64,000 nucleotides of DNA from Sodalis glossinidius str. 'morsitans' (lineage in GTDB: Bacteria; Pseudomonadota; Gammaproteobacteria; Enterobacterales; Enterobacteriaceae), in NCBI RefSeq assembly GCF_000010085.1, contig NC_007712.1, positions 620,001 to 684,000 of the forward strand, given 5' to 3'. Numbering within the stretch: the stretch's first letter is position 1; each line of letters begins with the position of its first letter. Below, piece after piece: positions 35,528-43,188 of the stretch. The position numbers and the translations under genes are program-made. The notes beneath the pieces were generated by a model. The model saw only the letters and a list, made by a program, of their open reading frames with translations. It was not told where the DNA came from and searched no databases.

Positions 35528-35791
35528 TCAGCGCTGTCGTATCAGGCTTTTCCTATCGAGTAATTGATTGGTTTCCGGATCGATATAGCGACTGGGCCAT
35601 ATGATCGAGGGATGAATCTCCAGCACATCAGCGATAAGCCACTCACCCTTCGGCCAGGGCCGGATGAGGGCGTTCGCCAGCGTGGAAGAACTCAACCCTG
35701 CCGCCCGCGATACTGCGGCCAGTGAGGTCCCGCGTTTACGGAGTGCCGCGATGATATCCGCAGGGTGCCAATCTGTATTCCTTTCGCTCAT
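35528..35791 (-). CDS. sfsB: Ner-like DNA-binding transcriptional regulator SfsB (Nlp)
   Basis: This 87-residue protein (DWHPADIIAALRKRGTSLAA, GLSSSTLANALIRPWPKGEW, IWPSRYIDPET) is very close to E. coli SfsB/Nlp, a homologue of the phage Mu Ner repressor. SfsB was described as stimulating maltose-gene expression. In E. coli the order is ispB-sfsB-murA; here ispB is also its upstream neighbour, on the same strand, with a Mu-type HTH gene inserted between. murA is not in the window. Confidence 0.93.
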   Translation of the reverse strand: MSERNTDWHPADIIAALRKRGTSLAAVSRAAGLSSSTLANALIRPWPKGEWLIADVLEIHPSIIWPSRYIDPETNQLLDRKSLIRQR

Positions 35792-35977
35792 ATTTCGTTC
35801 CTTGTGCTGTAAGACAAACGCTGGTTAATGGTATAACTAACCTATTCAGGTAAAACGTTGGCAATGGTCATAGGCTTTAGTTGAAAAATATATAGCACTA
35901 AAATTCCTAAAATTTTTCTATTATTTTTCAAACAGATTCTATTTTTTTATGCAGGTCGAATTCAGAATGAAAATCTT

Positions 35978-36379
35978 ATGAAACAAGCCTGGTTCAGCAC
36001 GCAGGAACTGCTGTCTATTGCCAGGCGTAAGAAATGGAACCGACGCTGTAGACAAGGGGCGCAGGGGCGGGGAATGGAGTACGCTTTTGATAGTTTGCCT
36101 GCGGCGGTGCAACAGGCGTTGCTACGCCGGGAAATGCGCGATGGCGCCGAGGCCGAATGGACGCTTGACGCGCCCGCAGCGGGGGTACCTGCGTCACTTG
36201 CGACCTGTATTGCCATTTACCGGCAACTGACTGTTGAAGAGCGGGAGCAGGTCATCGCTTTTGTCATGCGTGAGAAGGTATCGGCGCGTTTATCCTGCGT
36301 CTGGGACTGCAGGGAGAGTAACGGCCGGTACGTGGGAGGCGCCGACCAATTCGTGATGCCGTGGGTCAATGTTCACTGA
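35978..36379 (+). pseudogene. Second solo Mu-type HTH protein, C terminus frameshifted
   Basis: This is a paralogue of the protein at 35.1 kb. FSTQELLSIARRKKWNRRC, the GAQGRGMEYAFDSLPAAVQQ wing region and AIYRQLTVEEREQVIAFVMR correspond position by position. At about 36267-36276 the frame changes. The encoded KVSARLSCVWDC... is unlike the family, whereas a shifted frame reads EGIGAFILRLGLQGE and then TAA at 36319-36321, the expected EGxxxLxxRL ending. The shift is explained by an extra GA dinucleotide in GTGAGAAGGT. The N-terminal DNA-binding domain is intact, so some activity could persist. Its ribosome-binding site is weak. Confidence 0.65.
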
Positions 36380-36420
36380 CAATTATTTTCCAAATATATT
36401 CCTTTGGCTGCGCAAGCGGG

Positions 36421-37392
36421 TTACGAGTCGCGCTGCACCGCCACGTGGGCCAGGCTCTCCAGCGCATCGCGATAAGGCGAGGGGGACAGGCAGTCCAGAC
36501 AGGCGATAGCTTTGTCCGCCTCTTCTTCCGCGCAGCGGCGGGTGTAGCCCAAAGAATCGCACTGGTGCATCGTTTTCAGCACCGTTTCCAGCAGGTGACG
36601 CCCGTTGCCCTGTTCAATGGCCTGACGGATCAGCGCCGCCTGTTCTGGCGTGCCGTTACGCATGGCGTGCAATAAAGGAAGCGTCGGCTTACCTTCGTTA
36701 AGGTCATCGCCGGTATTTTTCCCCAACGTTTTACCGTCCGCACCGTAATCCAGCAGATCGTCAATCAGTTGAAAAGCGGTACCCAGATAGCGGCCGTAGT
36801 CGCGCAGCGCCGCTTCCTGGCAGGCATCGGCGCCGGCTAAAATGGCGGATGACTGTGATGCCGCCTCGAATAGCCGCGCGGTTTTGCTGTAGATAACCCG
36901 CATATAGTTGTCGATGGTAATATCCGGATCGTTGCAGTTCATCAACTGTAAGACTTCGCCCTCAGCGATGATGTTAACCGCCTCGGACATCAGCTCTAAT
37001 ACGCGCAGGGATTCCAGTGCGGTCATCATCTGGAAGGCGCGGGTGTAGATGAAATCGCCGACCAGCACGCTGGCGGCGTTGCCGAACGCCGCGTTGGCCG
37101 TTGCTTTGCCGCGGCGCATGTCGGATTCGTCCACCACATCGTCATGCAGCAGCGTGGCGGTATGAATGAATTCAATCAGTGCGGCGACGGTGACGTGCTG
37201 CTTACCCTGATAATGCAGCGCCCGCGCTGCCAGCACCGCAATCATGGGCCGAATGCGTTTGCCGCCGCCGCTGATAATGTAGTGGCCGAGCTGATTTATC
37301 AGGGCGACCTCGGAGTTTAGCTGCTCGCGAATTGCCGTGTTGACCTCCGCCATATCCTGCGCGGTCAGTTCAGTAATTTGTTCAATATTCAT
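36421..37392 (-). CDS. ispB: Octaprenyl diphosphate synthase IspB
   Basis: IspB makes the C40 isoprenoid side chain of ubiquinone and menaquinone. The first Asp-rich motif HDDVVDESDMRRG and second QLIDDLLDYGAD are intact. It has 323 residues, the same as E. coli, where it is essential. It is divergent from rplU. Confidence 0.97.
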   Translation of the reverse strand: MNIEQITELTAQDMAEVNTAIREQLNSEVALINQLGHYIISGGGKRIRPMIAVLAARALHYQGKQHVTVAALIEFIHTATLLHDDVVDESDMRRGKATANAAFGNAASVLVGDFIYTRAFQMMTALESLRVLELMSEAVNIIAEGEVLQLMNCNDPDITIDNYMRVIYSKTARLFEAASQSSAILAGADACQEAALRDYGRYLGTAFQLIDDLLDYGADGKTLGKNTGDDLNEGKPTLPLLHAMRNGTPEQAALIRQAIEQGNGRHLLETVLKTMHQCDSLGYTRRCAEEEADKAIACLDCLSPSPYRDALESLAHVAVQRDS

Positions 37393-37545
37393 TATTTTCT
37401 ATCGGTTTAAGGGTATACCGTCAGTGTAATGCTGTACACGGGACCGGATGGCGGAAAGAGTGTTACTGATTGTACTTGAAAAACGTAAGAGATAAATGGC
37501 GATGAAGAAACTGCACCTTTTTCGCTTTGTGTACGTATTCTGCAC

Positions 37546-37574
37546 TTGTCTTTAGCGAGATTCTTGCGTAGAAT
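37546..37574 (+). promoter_or_regulatory. Predicted sigma-70 promoter of rplU-rpmA
   Basis: TTGTCT (37546-37551) and TAGAAT (37569-37574) are separated by 17 bases and followed by the GC-rich stretch TCGCGCCC. That is the discriminator type expected for stringently controlled ribosomal promoters. It lies about 75 bases before the rplU ATG. Confidence 0.6.
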
Positions 37575-37647
37575 TCGCGCCCTATTGTGAATATTTATAG
37601 CACGCTCCAGACTATAACGATTGAGCTTGCGGAAAGCGGAGTTTTTT

Positions 37648-37959
37648 ATGTACGCGGTTTTACAAAGTGGTGGTAAACAACACCGGGTGAGCGAAGGTCA
37701 GACTGTTCGCCTCGAAAAACTGGACATCGCAACGGGTGAAACTGTTGAATTTGATCAGGTTATGATGATCGCTAATGGCGATGACATTCAGATCGGCGGT
37801 CCTTTCGTGACCGGCGGCAAGATCACGGCGGAAGTCGTGGCTCATGGTCGCGGTGATAAAGTTATGATTGTTAAATTTCGTCGCCGTAAGTACTTTCGTA
37901 AGCATCAGGGCCACCGTCAGTGGTTCACTGACGTTAAAATCACCGGTATTGGCGCCTAA
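37648..37959 (+). CDS. rplU: 50S ribosomal protein L21
   Basis: The 103-residue sequence MYAVLQSGGKQHRVSEGQTV...KFRRRKYFRKHQGHRQWFT is almost identical to E. coli L21, which binds 23S rRNA domains with L20. The ATG at 37648 follows GCGGAG. An in-frame upstream start at 37621 is not supported by homology. rpmA follows after 15 bases. Confidence 0.98.
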   Translation: MYAVLQSGGKQHRVSEGQTVRLEKLDIATGETVEFDQVMMIANGDDIQIGGPFVTGGKITAEVVAHGRGDKVMIVKFRRRKYFRKHQGHRQWFTDVKITGIGA

Positions 37960-37974
37960 CAGGAGAGCAGACTC

Positions 37975-38232
37975 ATGGCACACAAAAAGGCTGGCGGCTC
38001 CACACGCAACGGTCGCGATTCAGAAAGTAAACGCCTTGGCGTTAAGTGCTTCGGCGGCGAATTGGTAAATGCCGGCGGTATCATCGTTCGTCAGCGTGGA
38101 ACCCGTTTCCACCCGGGGGCCAACGTAGGCTGCGGCAGAGATCATACGCTGTTCGCTTTGACGACGGGTAAAATTCAGTTTGAAGTGAAGGGCCCGAAGA
38201 ACCGTAAATTTGTTAGCATCGTTGCTGAATAA
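37975..38232 (+). CDS. rpmA: 50S ribosomal protein L27
   Basis: The 85-residue L27 begins MAHKKAGGSTRNGRDSESKR, the flexible N-terminal arm that reaches the peptidyl-transferase centre and is nearly invariant. An AGGAGAG ribosome-binding site precedes it. The gene is followed by a strong terminator. Confidence 0.98.
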   Translation: MAHKKAGGSTRNGRDSESKRLGVKCFGGELVNAGGIIVRQRGTRFHPGANVGCGRDHTLFALTTGKIQFEVKGPKNRKFVSIVAE

Positions 38233-38257
38233 GTTTCCCGTGCTCTGATTGCCGAGT

Positions 38258-38287
38258 AAAGCCCCGCACCTGGTTGCGGGGCTTTTT
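38258..38287 (+). terminator. Intrinsic terminator after rpmA
   Basis: The stem AAAGCCCCGCA / TGCGGGGCTTT (38258-38268 and 38275-38285) with loop CCTGGT is followed by further T. Confidence 0.9.
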
Positions 38288-38319
38288 ACTTTATCCGCTG
38301 TTTTTGCTCACCGTTTATC

Positions 38320-39247
38320 ATGAAAAATACACAGCAGGCCGGACAGCAAGCGGGCATCGGCATTGCGCTCGCCTTGACCACCGCTATGTGCTGGGGCGCG
38401 CTCCCCATTGCCATGAAGCAGGTCCTAACCACCATGGAACCTTATACCGTGGTTTGGTACCGTTTTTTACTGGCTGGCGTCGGTCTGCTGCTGTTTTTGG
38501 CGCCGCGCGGGCAATTGCCGCCGCTGCGGCTGTTTTTTCGCTGGCGCTGGCTGATATTGCTTGCGGTGGCGACTGCGGGGCTGTTGTGCAATTTCGTTTT
38601 CTTCAGCACCTCGCTGCAATATTTGAATCCCACCGTCTTGCAGGTCATCGGCCAGCTGTCGCCGGTCGGCATGATGGTGGCGAGCGTAGTTATTTTGAAA
38701 GAGCGCATGCGTATTACGCAGCTGATTGGCGGATTGCTGATGTTTTTCAACAGCAACCTGCGCGAGATTTTCACTCGTTTGACCGCCAATACCCTGGGCG
38801 TGATTTTTGGCTGTTGCGTGGCGATGGTGTGGGTGAGTTATGGCGTGGCGCAAAAAGTGTTGCTTCGGCGTTTGGCGTCGCAACAGATTCTACTGCTGTA
38901 TATTTTGTGTACAATAGCGCTGACGGTAGTGGCAAAGCCGCTGACGCTTCTGCAATTAACCGGCGGCCAACTGGCCTATCTGTTGTTCTGCGGCCTGAAT
39001 AGGGGCGCTGGCAGGCGGCGCAGATGAGCGCCATCATTACCCTGACGCTGCTGTTTACCCTGATTTTTTATAATTTGCTGGCGCTATTCTGTCCCGCGTC
39101 TTTCGCGCCGCCGCCGCTGAACTTTGTCAGCTATAGCGGTGCGGTTGTAGTGTGGCGGGCGCGATGTGCTCCGCCGTCGGCCACCGCTGGTGGCCCGGGC
39201 TGAACAGGCGGGCTGCGGCCACGGTTATCAAGCCGTCCGGCAAATGA
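38320..39247 (+). pseudogene. yhbE: Decayed EamA-family transporter YhbE
   Basis: YhbE is a DMT/EamA inner-membrane transporter of unknown substrate (321 aa in E. coli). The first 220 residues are recognisable (ALTTAMCWGALPIAMKQVL, QVIGQLSPVGMMVASV, SYGVAQKVLLRRLASQQI), though a few residues around GGLLMFFNSN are missing. After LLFCGLN about 25 residues are deleted and the frame changes. Downstream, SAIITLTLLFTLIF and, in a further frame, VAGAMCSAVGHRWW are readable up to a stop at 39245-39247. At least two indels plus deletions leave half the ten-helix bundle intact at most. Confidence 0.85.
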
Positions 39248-39263
39248 GTTTTGGAGAATTAGC

Positions 39264-40421
39264 ATGAAGTTTGTTGATGAAGCCACCATTCTGGCGGCGG
39301 CGGGTGACGGCGGCAACGGCTGCGTCAGCTTCCGCCGGGAAAAATACATCCCCCGTGGCGGACCCGACGGCGGTGATGGCGGCGACGGCGGCGATGTCTG
39401 GCTGTTGGCGGATGAGAACCTGAATACCCTAATCGATTACCGTTTTGAGAAAAACTTTCGCGCCGAGCGCGGCCAAAACGGCCAGAGTTGCGATTGTACC
39501 GGCAAGCGCGGCAAAGACATCATCATCAAAGTACCGGTAGGCACTCGGGTGCTGGATTCGGGCACCAATGAAGTCATGGGCGACATGACCCGCCACGCAC
39601 AGCGGCTGATGGTGGCCAAAGGCGGGTTTCACGGGCTGGGTAATACGCGCTTTAAGTCATCGGTCAATCGGGCGCCGCGGCAGAAAACCGGAGGCACCAA
39701 AGGCGAGATCCGCGAGATCCAGCTGGAGCTGATGCTTTTGGCTGATGTGGGTATGCTCGGCCTGCCCAACGCCGGCAAGTCCACGTTTATCCGCGCGGTA
39801 TCGGCGGCCAAGCCCAAGGTGGCGGATTATCCGTTCACCACGCTGGTGCCGAGCCTGGGCGTGGTGCGTATGGATAACGAACAGAGCTTCGTGGTGGCGG
39901 ACATTCCGGGGCTTATCGAGGGAGCGGCCGATGGGGCCGGTTTGGGGATCCGTTTTCTCAAGCATTTGGAGCGCTGCCAGGTGTTGCTGCATCTTATCGA
40001 CTTGGCCCCGGTGGATGAATCCGATCCGGTGGAGAATGCCCGTATCATCGTTACTGAACTGGAACGCTACAGTGAAAACCTGGCCTCTAAACCGCGGTGG
40101 CTGGTGTTTAATAAAGCGGATTTGCTTGATCCGGAGGAAGCGGCTTCGCGCGCCAACGCCATCGCGAAGGTGCTGGGCTGGGAAGAGAAATACTATTTGA
40201 TTTCCGCCGCCAACCGCGACGGCGTGAAAGCGCTGTGCTGGGATGTGATGGCGTTTATCAATGCCCATCCCAAAGAGCAGGCGGCACCGGAAGCCGCGCC
40301 GGAAAAAGTCGAATTCATGTGGGATGATTATCATCGCGACCAACTCCAGCAGGAGGAAGCTGAAGAAACGCTGGATGATGATTGGGACGAAGATGGCGTG
40401 GAAACCATCTATCAGCGCTGA
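39264..40421 (+). CDS. obgE: Obg-family GTPase ObgE/CgtA
   Basis: ObgE is an essential GTPase for 50S assembly with links to stringent response and replication. The glycine-rich Obg domain (residues 1-158, with GGNGCVSFRREKYIPRGGPD) is followed by the G domain: GLPNAGKSTF, DIPGLIEGAADGAGLG and NKAD. An acidic tail ends DDWDEDGVETIYQR. It has 385 residues (E. coli 390). It is intact next to the broken yhbE and an accessory island. Confidence 0.97.
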   Translation: MKFVDEATILAAAGDGGNGCVSFRREKYIPRGGPDGGDGGDGGDVWLLADENLNTLIDYRFEKNFRAERGQNGQSCDCTGKRGKDIIIKVPVGTRVLDSGTNEVMGDMTRHAQRLMVAKGGFHGLGNTRFKSSVNRAPRQKTGGTKGEIREIQLELMLLADVGMLGLPNAGKSTFIRAVSAAKPKVADYPFTTLVPSLGVVRMDNEQSFVVADIPGLIEGAADGAGLGIRFLKHLERCQVLLHLIDLAPVDESDPVENARIIVTELERYSENLASKPRWLVFNKADLLDPEEAASRANAIAKVLGWEEKYYLISAANRDGVKALCWDVMAFINAHPKEQAAPEAAPEKVEFMWDDYHRDQLQQEEAEETLDDDWDEDGVETIYQR

Positions 40422-41003
40422 GTAACATTAACTCTTTTCTTCTTCTGCGGTGATGAGATTGCCCGTGCGGCGGTTGCCAGTCAGTAAGTGTTGACTGGCA
40501 ATGGTCGCCTTTCCCGGCACGGGGCTGTTGATGGACTGCGCGCTGTTGCCGCGTGGATGTCTCCCCGCTCCGTAAGATATTTCTTTGGCGCCCCCTCTGG
40601 CGGGCGACAATCCTCTTGCCTGGTGCCCGTTTGAAACGGTAGATTGACGCTATCGCTGAAGAATCCGCTGTAAATAACCTGTCCTGCACAGACCGTCTTT
40701 TCTTCATGTCGCTGCGGCGGCTCTCATACTAACCAGATCACTTAAGCCGCGAGAAAGGGTCTTTGCAGCGCACCGTTCCCTTGCTGCACAGTACATTTGT
40801 TCGTCTTAAATGATCCGGCCGTCAGGATGGGCGGCACCTGTCCTCAATGATGCCTGTGCTTTCCTTCAGGCAGGGGGCCCCTGAAGGCAGGGTTGGCAGT
40901 CTCTGAAACGGGGGGTTATCACGCTATTTTGCGCCATAGCGCCGTTGCCTGCACGGCGTCGCGAGGGATTACTTCGACCCAATGTAACTGAACAGGAGTC
41001 ATT
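40422..41003. other. Gap between obgE and the accessory island
   Basis: About 580 bases without a supportable gene. Open frames here are short and have neither recognisable similarity nor convincing starts. The only clear element is AGGAG at 40993-40997 in front of the ATG at 41004. dacB follows obgE directly in E. coli, so this gap plus the next 2.1 kb is inserted DNA. Confidence 0.5.
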
Positions 41004-43137
41004 ATGCCGAATACACTGGATGTCAGGCAAAAAGGGGAAACCGGCGCTCCCCGTCAGTCTACCTCCCGACGGCAGGCTGCACGTCAGAGAGGGAATAATG
41101 ACAGGCATTCCCTGGTACGATACCTTCGCAGGCTGCCTTTGGCGCGAGACTGCCTGTATGCTGGCGGCCAGCACCGCCGCGGCAAGTCTCAGGCAGCGGT
41201 GTAGGGGAGCACTAAGGCAAAAATCCGATGCGGGAAGGCGTTACGCCTGGCCTGCCGGACTGCTACTGGCCGTCTACGGCAGCGTGCTTGCACGGTGCCG
41301 CCGTAATGCTGGGCGCAGGGTTCTCCGGGCCTAGCGTCTTTCCCGGTTGGGCAACAACAAGCAATACGTTGGCGCCACAGGGCGCTTGGCTCGTAGGCGT
41401 GAGCCGGAGCGGGTATGGCGGCATTGTCGGCGGTCTATGGTTGCGTACTGCCGATAGAGGAAATGCGCTACCGGCGATAGGTACAGCCTTCGCCGTCGCC
41501 GGATCGTCGAGCAAGAAAGGGACTATGACGCCGGCGTTATCGGCCGCCGTGGCCATGAAGACCGAGCCGATGAATGTCGAAGCCCCTGCTGCTGCTAACA
41601 TGAAGGTCGAGCCGGTGAATGCTACGTCGTCCTCCGATGCCGCCAATGCCGTGAGCATGAAGTCTGAGCCACAGAACGTAACTATCCTCGGGACTCCCGT
41701 CCTCGCTGGCGCTAACCGCGAAAGCCGATTGTTACCCGTCGCCTCATTTAAGGCACCCACCGCCGCGATACCCGACATCGGGTCGTCGCATACCGTGTCT
41801 TCCGAGACATCGACGTCCGCCATCGCGACTCTCGGCTACAGGGTGTTGAATGTGATGACATCGCCCCTGGGGTCGTCTGCCACTGCAACGATACAGACGG
41901 GGGCCGAGGTAGACTACGCTCCCGCCACCCGTCAGGACGAAGCGGTCATGACCCGGGCTGCCGTCACGCCCCGCGACCATCGCGGGTAGCGAGGAGGTCA
42001 TCACTTCTCGGGCGGGGCAGGCTATGACAACGAACGCTGGCGAGTCCTTCTTGTCCGAAGATGACGCGTACAGCGCGGAGTGGGACGCTATCCTCACCTA
42101 CCTTGGTGAAGTCATCGGCGGATCACAAAACGCCACGCAGAGCACTGTCGCTGCCCCACATTTACAGGGTAACAGCCGCAGCGCCGGTACCTTCGGTTAC
42201 GGCCAAGGACTCTTCGCACCTTGCAGAGAAAGCTTCAGCAGCGACGCAACAAACACCGCCCCTATCAAGCCACTCCCATACCCCGTTGCCGGCGTCGCGA
42301 CTAGCGAGTTTCATACTGCCTGCGGCAGAATCTAAAACGTTTTATCCATGAGTTGGAATTGGCGCATGGATATGTTAGACGCGCGCTGGAGATCTACATC
42401 GATTAGACAGAGGGTATTCTTGACGGCGCGCTGAAAATTGCCAGCAATAGCAGCATCAGACGCTACCTCAGCGGCGTGCTGCATACCGATACAACACCAT
42501 CCTCACTCAAGCCCTGTTGCGGTTGCGTTATTACCTTATCCATATCAACCACTACTTAGACAATCACAAGTCCAACATTATTTTTGCCTCGTCGAGAACG
42601 GAGAAGCAGCCTTACAGCTACGATCACAACATCCCGCTGGGCGTTACCCTGCTTAACTATGCGGGAAACCGCGTGGTTATCATGGTCGACAACGATAGTG
42701 TTGAGAAACAATATCCGATTCATGCCACGCTCCTGCTGAGATTTCTCATATCCAGGCCGGCGCACAGGATTTTCTGTTTCTGCCGGGCAACAGCCACCCT
42801 GCAGACGCCACCTCCATCCTGAAGCAATTCTATGATGCGATTAATTCACGCAATGGCGAGGCGCTACCCTATGCGAAAACTTTTGTGAAAGGCTATAAGA
42901 ATTTCTGCAATTTGCGGCCCTTGACCCCGCTGGAATTTATCGAACGGTAAGAGCAGACAAGATGCTGCAGGCAAATATCATTATGGATAACGCCGACTAT
43001 ATCGCCCAGTTCATCGTGGATATTGGTCAGGGCCGCCCCTATACCCGTAATGACAACAGCACGCTGCGGCGCATCGAGGAACTAATGGCCACCATCTGCT
43101 GCCGCTGTTTGAGAAAATCATCGCCAGCCGTTTATAG
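41004..43137 (+). pseudogene. Wreck of a large toxin/effector-like gene with an aspzincin-type metalloprotease C terminus
   Basis: The fragments read in succession as one protein of roughly 700 residues. A start MPNTLDVRQKGETGAP at 41004 follows AACAGGAG. A Ser/Thr/Ala-rich region (41228-41989) has three MKxEPxN repeats. EVITSRAGQAMTTNAGESFL and AEWDAILTYLGEVIGG lead to 42335. Further on are RFIHELELAHGYVRRALEIY, LRYYLIHINHYLDNHKSNII and NYAGNRVVIMVDND. At 42721-42780 a single missing base splits LLHEISHIQAGAQDFLF: adding A after 42736 restores both HExxH and the frame. Then come NFCNLRPLTPLEFIER, the shifted ADKMLQANIIMDNADYIAQF, and LLPLFEKIIASRL ending at 43137. HExxH, a downstream GxxD and a later NADxxxxF are the layout I associate with aspzincin (M35-like) peptidases. 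About six lesions make it dead. The N-terminal boundary is uncertain. Confidence 0.6.
41555..41691 (+). repeat. Three imperfect MKxEPxN repeats inside the decayed effector-like gene
   Basis: The motif ATGAAG-N3-GAGCC(G/A)-N-(T/A)GAA(T/C)G, encoding MKTEPMNVE, MKVEPVNAT and MKSEPQNVT, begins at 41555, 41600 and 41657. The unit spacing is uneven (45 and 57 bases), with Ala/Ser-rich linkers. The repeats are more alike in protein than in DNA, suggesting past selection on the encoded motif. Confidence 0.75.
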
Positions 43138-43188
43138 CCAGAAAGACTCTCGCCCAGCCGACACGTGGCGCGGCCAGGCGAAATATGG

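Noticed and set aside
35096..36379. Prophage or transposon of the Mu type
   Set aside because: Only stand-alone DNA-binding domains are present; there is no transposase catalytic domain, MuB, or structural gene, and sfsB is a resident enterobacterial gene.
41263..41823. A 186-codon minus-strand frame with repeated GSxFM motifs in the accessory island
   Set aside because: The repeats are the complement of the plus-strand MKxEPxN repeats, and the plus-strand frame links better to the downstream protease-like fragments. I cannot fully exclude it.
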